This document shows positions 11,601-23,600 of a DNA stretch of 64,000 nt, one piece after another. A program made the translations under genes and the position numbers. Origin of the DNA: Atrina japonica (lineage: Eukaryota > Mollusca > Bivalvia > Pterioida > Pinnidae); contig BROG01000231.1 of NCBI GenBank assembly GCA_030159075.1, positions 909,939-973,938 on the forward strand, read 5' to 3'. The notes under the pieces are model-generated. The model saw nothing but the letters and a program-made list of their open reading frames with translations, searched no databases and was not told the origin of the DNA. Numbering within the stretch: the stretch's first letter is position 1; each line of letters opens with the position of its first letter.

Positions 11601-14600
11601 TCGACAGCAAAATGATACAGATTCCTGGACAATTACGTCAAAAGACAATCAGTTTTATAGGAAAATGTATCGGTCTGCCGTCCAAAGTTACAGGACAGTA
11701 GTCAAGTGGAAAGGGTTTATAAAATATGTTGAGTCAGAAAACATTATAATCTATTATACAAATACAGTTTAGTCTTCAATGTTACAGGAATTCTTAAACA
11801 ACATCTATCGGTATATTTTATTTAAACATATACATTATTTCTTTGTAACCTTATTTATTTGTATCTGACAAGGGTTTGAAAAATCAAAAATATGTGTTTC
11901 ACTTTGTTGCTACCCTGGGGTAGAAAGAATCACTACCTGGGGAACAGTGAATCAGTATTGCACCTGAACATTTAAAAGTAAAGATCAGTACATATTCTGT
12001 CTTTTTGTTAGTCAGAGTTTTCTCCCTTGTCAGCAGGTATCAGGTACCTAATACAGGTAATAAGATGTATTATCTTTTAATTTGTTATTTAACTGCAACA
12101 TCATTTTCTACATCTGCTGTGTAAAATATGTATAAAGAAATTGCCAAACAAAATGCATTTACTAGCACTGGAAACAAGATTGTTTAAAAAATGTAAGTTT
12201 TGCTTATCTTTTGTTCTCCTTTATTTTCCCTGTCGATGCTTTTAGAAATGGACTAATTTTTTCAGCAGTTACAATATTTTTGTTTAATCTCTAGATGTTG
12301 ATATAATATTTTCTCACTCATTTTTGCACATTTTGAACATTTTGATGTTTAAGCAGACGGTTTAATATTAATACAACTTGAAGCAACAGGTTCAACAATA
12401 GAAGAATTGACTGTATCACCAGTCACTGAAGACCTTGATCTACAATAAGGACACTCTGAAAATATCAAAACCAGAAGCGTAACTGGCTTTTTTAAATGAG
12501 GCAGCCAAATGAAGACCAAAATTTTATCTGGATAGCCCACAAAAGTTACACACAAATAATTACATATTGGGCTGTTTGCATGTTTAAACTTTTTTCTTTC
12601 AAGAATTCAAATCGAAAACCTCAGGAAGGGTCACAGTTTCAAATAAGGGTTCCAGTGGCAACATAAACTGTGTTATGATACAGTGTGTTACACAAATGGT
12701 ACCTTGTATACTTATATACATGTACTTAGTAGTATACACTCACCTTCTGCATAATACTCAAAGAGCATCTCAATCGTTGAATGGCATTATCTATTATCAA
12801 TAAATTCAATCTCATTCGATCATCCAATGGTAAATTTTGTGAAACCCAATAAGAGAGTTCTATTGGATTATTTGGCATTCTCTCTGGTTTGTAAGACTCG
12901 TTCCATTTTTGTAATTCATCTTTCACATTCCTCATTACTGTTTCCTGTAAAAGACAGCAATATTGGTATATGTATTAACAAATATTACAGATTAAAAATA
13001 TATACTACAATACTACATACTACAAATCAAAAGTGGAAATCAATCTAATAGAAATCTAAACAGGTGAAAATCACTCTTAACAGGTGAAAATCACTCTTAA
13101 CAAGTAGGAATCAATCTAAACAGGTGAAAATCAATCTAAACAGGTGGGAATCTCTCTAAACAGGTGAAAATCACTCTTAACAGGTGAAAATCACTCTTAA
13201 CAGGTGGGAATCACTCTAAACAAGTAGGAACCAATCTAAACAGTAGGAATCAATTGAAAATCTAATCTAAAACAGGTGGGTGAATCACTCACTCTAAACA
13301 GGTGAAAATCACTCTTCACAGGTGAAAATCACTATTAATAGTGAAAATCACTCTTTACAAGTGGGAATCAATCTAAACTGGTGAAAATCAATCTAAACAG
13401 ATGAAAATCAATCTAAACAGGTGGAAATCACTCTTAACAGGTGAAAATCAATATGATCCTTTTATATCACCTTGCTATATGTTGTCAATATCTATATAGA
13501 ATACTATGGTACTCAGATTGAAGTCCAACACCATATAATTTAGGAATGTCTACAAGCTAAGAATATTCTTCTAGATACATGTAATATATACATGTTGATC
13601 CTTAGTTTACATGTATACTTTTCTTGTATGAGGAATCCACACCTGGCCAATACACTTAAGGTTGTAATTGTATCTACAATGTAGGCCTAAATGACAAAGA
13701 CAAAAATTCAAAATCATTGAAATTTGAAGAGGATACCAACAAGAAATAACACTTGTTCTTGACTTACCGGATCATACATCTTGTATACCCACGGTGGCCA
13801 CCAGGTGTAATAGGCTGCTGTGAACCTGTTGATCTAAAATAGAAAACATACACTGGCATACTGGCTTGTTATAAAGATGAATATCCTGAGTTAATTATAG
13901 GATCCATATGCAAATACTGATCAATGATGAAAGTGTTGAATGATTGGATTTCAGTAACTTTCACAAAATCAAGAGACTAAACTTAATCTTCTCATCTGTT
14001 AATCTTATTCTGATTCTGATTTCTAAAGCATAGTTTAAAGTGATAGAAGTTATGATTTTGACAAAATTTTTAAAGTTAAAAAGTTACTAAGATGAAAGAT
14101 AGGTACTTAAAAATAACATCAACACTGATGAAATTCTTATATAAATCCTAGATCTCTAAATGATGCAAAGTTGTGTGGATGGTGGTCTCATTAATTAGGC
14201 ACTGTGCACATGTTCCAAAATTTGCCAAGACAGCTTGTGAAATGAAGATGGCATAGGTAAACAGAAGTGTAGAAAGGTTTTCCTTAAATGGACGGTCACA
14301 TTATTTCGTCAGCCAATCAGCAAGCATACAGATTTTCTTACAAATCCAAAATGGACACAGGATGACATGTAAACAAAAGTGATGGGTAGTTGGAATTCAA
14401 GTCTCAATTAAATGGAATTATGTCAGGACACAACTTGATGTCTATAGATTTTTCAAAATAAAAGATCAGGTTGCCTAAGCAAATGACCATATTTCAGACA
14501 GCAGCGATGAGAAATACATAGTTAAACAGATTGATATGTGGAAAATCTCACTCATCTTTATACAAAGAAATTATATGGATTTCTGCCATTAATCTTACCA

Positions 14601-17600
14601 AAAAAGTAACCCACAATCAGAGCTTGTCTTTGGTCCTCCTAGGTACCAGGTTACAAAAACAAAAGTGGGGCATAATAACAAATAACCATTCTAACATTCC
14701 TCTAATACGATAATAGTGGAAACTTACCTGTCTGTTGTTTACCATAGAAACATTAGCTATAACTTGACCCTGTCTGTTTACAGCAGTTTTAACAACATTG
14801 TCTTGATCTGATGGATTACAACAAAATTTACAATGAGATGGTGGTCTGGCTCCCTCTAGGAAGTCTGGCATAACCTTTTCTGTTAAAATTTTAACTGTAG
14901 CCATCAGAATCCTAAAATTAAAGTATGTAGAAATTAAACTATCATTATTTTAGGAAAGCGGAGTCCATCCTAAATGATTTGTATCATTGTGTTAAAAAAA
15001 TAGCATCATTACAAATATATTGAATTTCAACCATTCAATCCTTATATCAAATGGAACCCAGTAATATTATATGTTTTAGTCTATATAAAAACAGTGAAAT
15101 CAGTATGCAGTTCCATCAACTGACATACAAACCCAAAGTTTTCTCTGTAAGTAGGCCCTAAGTGGTGTGTAGAGATAAATTGATCTTTCTATTCAAAGTC
15201 TTTTTAAGTGAGTGGCTTTCTTGACTACAAATGTATTTACAAATGCTGTTTTTACCCTGTTGCTGTTCTTCTTGATTCAATAATTTCAAATCTTTGTCGT
15301 CCTTTGGCCTTGACCCTAATAGATGATAAGCCAGTTTGATCATCAGTTTCATCTTTGACAGAATAAATTTCAGCGGTAGTACCTATAGTTGCCATTGTAT
15401 GACTCCCATCAGACTCTTCATAACTAACAAAACAAAACAAAAATTAATATTTGAACATATTAAAAAATCAGTTATACAAAGACGCATTAAAATGCATAAA
15501 CCAGAATACAGTGATTTCTCTTCTCCATATTAAGAGGTATCCATGCCTTGGGCAAATATCAATGGACAAAGATGTATACTTTTCAGCAAATTTGGAAGAA
15601 CAGACTCAAATTTTGGGGGAAATAAGCATATTTCAGGGGGATGTCAGTCAGTCAGTAAATGGCTGTAAATTCCACTGAAAATCATTGCAAAATCATATTA
15701 AAGACAAATATTAATCTATGATCAAACTATTTTAAGCATGTATGCTCATACAATTTCCTGGTCAAGTAAGAAAGATCTCTATTTCATGTAACTGTTTTTC
15801 AAGTTTTTTTTTCAGCTGGTCTTGTCAATGGAATCTATCTAATAGCCAAATCAAGTTAAATAAAATGCTTGTAAAGTACATGTACATATATTAAAGTTCC
15901 AAACCTACAATTCAACCTTCATCTATCATCCAGGATTAGCCAAATCAAGTTAAACAAAATGCTTGTAAACATGTAGATACATTAAGGTTCAATTCAACTC
16001 TCATCAAAGATTTTAATTAATTTATCAAATCAGTAAATATACACAAAAAATGTATTTTCAAATTTTTTATCACAATAGAGTACTGATTATGTTATATGCA
16101 AGAACTCTGTAACCACTAATCATCATGTGACCTTTTGACCTTCACATATCAATCATCTCTGATTTAGTGTACATGGCAAGTGTCACATTTTTTCAAATAC
16201 TCATATGCATTTATATGCTGGACCACCAAACATACAGGTAATGGAACACAAGCCAAAAATGAATGGTATGGACACAGTTAGAAGACTTTGTCTTGTCCAA
16301 CACAAACCAATGAGTGTCAATGATTGGGTCTAAACAGGTACATATTTTTACCAGTGCCAGACACTTTTGATATCCTTTCATATTTTTGACTGAGAAGGCA
16401 AATCAATCAAGGTGTGAGATTAAAAGGTTTATGGAAATAATTACACTACATGTACATTATAATTTCATAGCTACTTCAATGATTCTCAATGATCACCTTT
16501 TGTATTGTGGGGACAATTACTAAGAGATCTGCTATTAGTGCATACCTGTAAGCTACAATGCCAAATGTTTTATCAGAGTCCACGACACTTTTTAACATGG
16601 CTACTGTGTGTTGATGGAAGAGATGAAGTGGTATTGTTTGGCCTGGTACCAGAACCATTCCAGGAAGCTGTATCACTGGTAGAGTCACTTGACTATCCTC
16701 ATCATGAATAGTTCTTCCTCTAACTTCCTCTAAATCATTGCCTAAATACTACAAAATCAACAAGTCTTCATAATCATAAATACAGCCAAGTGATAAGTGA
16801 ACAAGAGGCCCATTTGGGCCACATCCCTCACCTGAACAAGTCGGTATTTTACAAATACCGTGGAACATAGTATAAAGACCACCTCATTTTTAAGACAATA
16901 AATATTCATTCTCTTCAACTTTTCTTAATAAATATGAAATAAATCATGAATGCATGATCATGATGGATAAATGGGGAGAAAATCAAAGAAATCTTACAAA
17001 CAAGAGGCCCATGGACCACATTGCTCACCTGAACTGTGTTGGTATCTTACAAATATGGGAATCCCAAATTTACAAATTATTTTAACACTCCATGGGAGTG
17101 GAGGAGACTTAAAAATGAATGAAAATGACAAAGCTAGGAAAGATGTCAAAAACGTGTCAAAAATTAATTTTCCAATTTAGTCTAAAAACAGGAAATTGAA
17201 TCATGCATCCATGTAAATCACTCAGATGCAATTAGTTTTTCATTCCATGTAGCAGTTTTGGAGAAGATTTTTAAAAAGGGGCACCTTCTGAGACCTTATT
17301 ACCCACTCTGGATCCACCTCTGAGTTGATCTGGTCAAAAAACATAAACATGGTAGGGGAACTTGGATAACGTACTTGCTTCCTTTATCCTTCAGTGGTTT
17401 TGAAGAACAAGTGTGTGAAAAAATGCCCCTCCTTCTTTTTGCAGTTTATAAAAATCCATTAAAAAATTCCAAATCTACCTAATTACATGTAAAACACATT
17501 AAATGAATGCATTATGATGAATAAATGAGGATGAAATCAAAGAAATCATACAAAAATGAATGAAAATGACAATGTGTAAAAAGACGTCAAAATCACATCC

Positions 17601-20600
17601 AAAATTTACTTTTCAACTTCTACGAAATTAACAAACTTTAATCATATATCTATGTAGATCATTCAGATACAATTAGTTTTTCAATCCATGCAGCGGTTCT
17701 GGAGGAGAAAAGTTCTAAAGAGGGGTACCCCCTGGGGCCTCTTTTGACACATCCTGGATCCACCTCTAAGCTGATCTGGCTGAAATGAATAAACTTTGTA
17801 GAAGACCTTGAATACTTGCTTCCTATAAAGTTTCATCAAAATCCATTCAGTGGTTTTGGAGAAGAAGTCGAAATTGTGAAAAATTACCTCCATCCGCCTT
17901 CATTTTTGCAAGAATTCCCCCTCCCCTTCATTTTTGCAATCTTAAAAAAAAAATCATAAAAATTTCAAAAAATTAAATTTCAGCAAATTTTTTTTCCAGG
18001 AAGCATTTATTTACCAAACCACAAGTAAAACATAAAATGAATGAATCATAATGAATAAAAGGGAGAAAATCAACAAAATCATACAAATATGAATGAAAAT
18101 TACAAAGTCTAAAAAGACGTCAAAAATGTGACAAAAATTTATTTTCCGATTTCAACGAAATTAACAAACTTGAATAATATATCTATGTAGATCACTCAGA
18201 TACAATTAGTTTTTAAATCCATGCAGCGATTTTGGAGGAGAAGATTTTTAAAGAGGGGTACCCCCTGGGTCTCTTTTGCCCCACCCTGGATCCACCCCAG
18301 GGCCAATCTGGCCGGAATGAACAAACTCGGTAGAGGACCTTTAGTACTTGCTTGCTATAAAGTTTCATCAAAATCCCTTTGGCAGCTTTGGAGAAGAAGT
18401 CGCAAATGTGAAAAGTTAATAGACAGACAGACTGATGGATGGACAGACTATGAACAAAAAGTGATCAGAAAAGCTCACCTGAATCTTCGGTTCAGGTGAG
18501 CTAAAAAAAAACTAAATGTAAATTGTCCTTTCATTTATCCACTGAATCCAGTGGAATACCTCAGGCCATGTTTAGAAAATTGTTTGTTTGATGTGGCCCA
18601 ACCTGGAGGCCTAGTTTTAGAAGAAGTCGGATGGTCAGTAGGAAAATTGTTTGTTTTATGTGGCCCAACCTGGAGGCCTAGTTTCAGAAGTCGGATGGTC
18701 AGTAGGCAAATTGTTTGTTTTATGTGGCCCAACCTGGAGGCCTAGTTTTAAAAGTTAGATGGTCAGTAGGCAAATTGTACGTTTGATGTGGCCCGACCTG
18801 GAGGCCTAGTTTTAAAAGTTGGATGGTCAGTAGGCAAATTGTACGTTTGATGTGGCCCGACCTGGATGCCTAGTTTTAGAAGTGGGATGGTCAGTAGGCA
18901 AATTGTTTCTTTTTGTGGTATGTAAATTGGACAAAATTTCTAGATTTTTAACATGCAAATAAAAATAAGTGAGCAAAACTGCCTAAAAATTGGAGTCATG
19001 TCTTTTTAAGGAAATGAAAATAAGTGGGCAAAACTGCCTCAAAAATTGGAGTCAGGTCTTTTTAAGGAAATGAAAATAAGTGGGCAAAACTGCCTCAAAA
19101 ATTGGAGTCATGTCTTTTTAAGGAAATGAAAATAAGTGGGCAAAACTGCCTCAAAAATTGGAGTCATGTCTTTTTAAGGAAATGAAAATAAGTGGGCAAA
19201 ACTGCCTCAAAAATTGGAGTCATGTCTTTTTAAGGAAATGAAAATAAGTGACCAAACTGCCTCAAAAATTGGAGTCAGGACTTTAAAAACAGGTTGGTAA
19301 GGGTCCCATCAAAGAAATCTTTCATATATTTATTCTATTGTATTTGAATTTCAGGCAGTGATCTGAAGAAAGGACATTTGGGAAATTGTTTTACTCTTGT
19401 TGTATATCTTATACCAAGAATTTTTACTTACATGGACATGTCACCAACTATGGTGTGAAGCCAATGCAGTTAGGGTTGTTTACATGGCATGCCTGTCATG
19501 AGATGGGAGCTTGGTTTTATACATCAAAGTTTTACTTCTTATGCTGAACACTTTGAGAAAGAAAAGTTATAATCTTTTTTTAAAATCCTAGGTACATGTA
19601 TGACCAAGTACCAGGAATCAAACTTGGGACCATCCTCTCTCAAGTCAAACACTCAACCAAAACACCAGCATGAGCAATCAACATTTGGGGAATGAAGAAT
19701 AACGAAATTAAAAATTTCCCCTATAATATAATGAACTAAGCTATTGAGAACTACTGGTATTGGCTTTAGACTTGCAAAGTGAGTTTCCCTGACCTACAAA
19801 TTGGACACCGGCATAGATTAACTTCACATACAAAAATTAAAAGTGTAAAATTTCAAACTAACAGAATGTTCAACTACACACTTACAGAATGAGCACTAGG
19901 TAACGAAGGATCAAATGTGAAGGATTCCTGTCTTATCCTAATTGACCTTTTCCTTTCTTCTTGTGAACCATTGTTTTGATTTCTGTTATCGTCGTCTTCT
20001 GAAGATGTATCATATTCCGAATCTGAAAATAAAAACCAAATATCTCTATTCATCTAAATCAAAATACCTAGAGGGATCTTGGCACCCACCATAGAATGTT
20101 CTATGTCTGATCTATGACAGACTGTTCTTTTCTCTACTTTTCTCTCATTTTGTGTCTCAACATTGAACTTAAATCCATATTTCTGTGAGATATTTTTTTC
20201 ACAATATTAAAGCAAAACTGAACTTGAACTAACATATTACATTTTAAGAGAGACTGGAATTCAACATGGCCCACCGGTGTCCATCTTGGATTATGATCTC
20301 TCTGAAAATGTAATATGCACAACTAGACCTCAAAGGGAACCTTCATGTCAAATTTCCAGTAGATCCCTTCAGTACTTTTTAAGAAATAGCGGTAACAAAC
20401 TTCCTTTGGTCAAAATCCAAGATGGCCACCTGTCGGCCATATTGGATTCCAATCTCTCTGAAAATGTAATATGCGCAATTAGATCTCAAGGGGAACCTTC
20501 ATGTAAAATTTCCAGTAGATCCCTTTGGTACTTTTCAAGAAATAGCGGTAACAAACTTCCTTTCTGAGAAATAGCGGTAACAAGAATTGTTCAGGAGGGA

Positions 20601-23600
20601 CGAACGACGGACAGACCACAGATGCAGGGCCATATGAATAGCCTACCATCTGTTGATGGTGGGCTAAAAACAGAAAGAGACTGAAAATTTTATTCATGAT
20701 ATATTAATTATACAATTATTAGGGATTTTCCTGCCTCCTAAATTCTGGGTCCAGGTCCGAAAAATTGGGAAAATATACCGGTACAACATTTGAACTGAAA
20801 CAGAAAAGCTTAATTTAAGACATTTGTTTGAAAATATTTTATCCTTTATTTTAAAATTCCAAATTGAGAATAGTTGCATATTTTGGGAGAAAATACATAT
20901 CATTTTTGCATTTGGAATAGGTCTGGTCAGCAGTGCCACATTTAATAATAAGATCTAATGTGCAAACAAATATTTTTGTTTGTCTGTATTTTTGGTGCCT
21001 TATGCCACACTCAATGATTCATATGGTGGCGGCCAGTTTTTGATGGTGGAAGAGGGGGATACAAGTAAAATTGACCGAGAGTGATTTCAGCACTTCGGAA
21101 ATATGAAAATCAGCACTTAGAATGGTTAAATCAGCACTTAGAAATATTCATTTCAGCACTTCATAATATTTATCAAGGTATCAAAAAGGTATTTAGAAAT
21201 TTTTTATATCCACAGCGAGGATGCATATTCAAAAATTATGTGTGTGTAATGAGCGATCTTAACAATTATAAGTGACAAATTCATATTACTGGAAAAACAT
21301 GCCCCACATTGAACTTAAACATGTTATATGCTATCACAACATTGCTTTGGACAAGCAGTCATTCAAGGGGAGCAATTAAATGATTTTGAGAAAGACTAGA
21401 TTCTAATTGTTGCATAATTATGCCACTTACAGTAATAATTGCAAGCAACTGCCAAAAATAATTCAATAAGAGAAAAAAGTGCCAAAATAACTAGGTGCTG
21501 ATTAATCCCTTTGGAGATTCTGTAGTGTGCCCCTGCTTGACAGGGGCAACACAACAGAATCCCCAAAGGGATTAGGTGCTGATATGCATAATCTAGGTGT
21601 CAATCAAAATCTCTAGGTGCTGAAATAACAAGGTGCAGATTTCACCAGGTGGCGATATGTATAAATTGGGTGAAGAAATCACTTGGTGCTGATCCAACTA
21701 GAATTTGAGGGGAGAACCTGATTTCAATGTTCCCGGGATAAGACCACTCTAATACCACAAGTAAAATTTCTCATAAAATCACCTTAGGTTCCAGTGAGAC
21801 ACAAACACAAGTTGACTCCAGATGACAGACTTCATGTTTTAAATCAGTATATTTTTAAATATCACCAATCAGGCTTAGGAACCCCCCCCCAACCAAACAA
21901 ATATTATGTGATGATAGAGAGCACAGCTCGAAAGGCCAAAGGCCCTTTGCAAAGCCAACTCATAGATAACACGTGTACATAACATAGAAAAGTGACAGGA
22001 TTGTGTCAGAAGCTGTACTCTGTAGAGCCTGAAAAAAATCCAGACAAGATGGCTATCGATGGACCTCGTTCACCTGTTGCTTCACCAGTTACTCTATTCA
22101 AATAAAACATTTTTTAGACTTTTATGGTCATATTTTTGCAGAAGTGCTAATATGTTCTAAATATTTGATGTCACAATTAAACTATGACATCATTTTGCCA
22201 GACAGGTGTTGCTCTTATGTGAGGGAATAGACTCCCAATAAATGCCTTTTCCCTCATTTGTAAAACAAGGAGCTGCGCTCGCTTTCAAGGAATTGCCCTA
22301 GTTCACATTTATATGCAAGCGCAGAGAGCTCTTTATTGTAGAAATGTTGCAACTTGAGTCAAGCCCAATAATCACAGTTCCCTCTTACAGTCAGTCTTCT
22401 AGTGTGTACTATGGGTTTCAAAAAGTTTCAACTGGTACATCGCAAATGAGGGTCCGCATACAGTTCCTAGAAACATGGCTGTCGTAAATGACTAATCTGA
22501 TTAGTTGAATTATACACATGGTTGAGTACAATGGGTTTGTAGTCAGCCCAATCCAGTAATAGCTGGATTAGTTACAGTCTAGATATGACAGCTTGATCCC
22601 ATTTAAAGCCGGATTAGTAACAGCCTTAGCCTAGATGGCTTACATACATCTTATTGTTCCAATAAAACAGTGCCAAATACATCTTACATATAATTTGGCA
22701 ACAGTTTCAGCATGATTTTAATCGATTGTAGAGAGCACTTTATGGTAAGGGGTAGAAAATGAGCTGTGCAAACATTGGCTGCATTTAAATAAATGTAATT
22801 GTTACATTACGATGTTACAATTTACAATGACAAAGCTGCGCTCACTTCGAGGCAATGCATTAGTTCAGGGACAGGCGATTTACCGAAACAGACTACAATT
22901 ACCAAAACAGACCGAAACACACCACATTTACTGAAGCAGGCTACAAATGTTAAAGTATATATATTTAAAATGTATTTTGTAACATAATTTAAGTATAATT
23001 ATGGCTTAATTCTTAATAAATTTCCCAAACAAGACCAAAACAGACTAGATACAATTACAGTACCGAAACAAGACCAACCTGTTTTGGTAATTGTAGTGTT
23101 TCGGTCTTGTTTCAGGGATTTATTCGTTAAATTTAATCAATAATTTACTTTAGTCATGTTACAAAATACACTTGAAATAATTATTTAAACATCCTGTAGC
23201 CTGCTATGGTCATCAATGTACATTTGTGGTGTGTTTTGGTATTGTTTCTGTCTGTTTTGGTAACTGTAGTGTGTTTCGGTCATTCTTTTTTTGGAAATTT
23301 ATTCGGAATTAATCCATAAATACTCATAAAGCAGGTTACAAATTAGATTTTTAAAATATTCGACAACATATATTACGACATTTCGGTCTTGGTCTACTAA
23401 TTTAAGTGTGTTTCTGCCTTGTTTCGGTAATGCAAGTCTGTTTCGGTAAATCGCCTTACCGTTAGTTCATATTATGGGATTTGCATGCAAAAAGTCTTAC
23501 ATGTCAAAAGTCACCTGTAAAAAGATTGTTTTACGTATAAGAAAACAATCTGCATGTATCTATTAATCTAGTATTTTTGCATGCAAATTGTCATCACGCC

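Larger units (their letters stand above)
11207..12743. other. CRBN intron 7
   Basis: Holds an exact 120-bp duplication and an inverted-repeat element (listed separately). The rest is unique and AT-rich, with nothing recognised. Confidence 0.7.
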
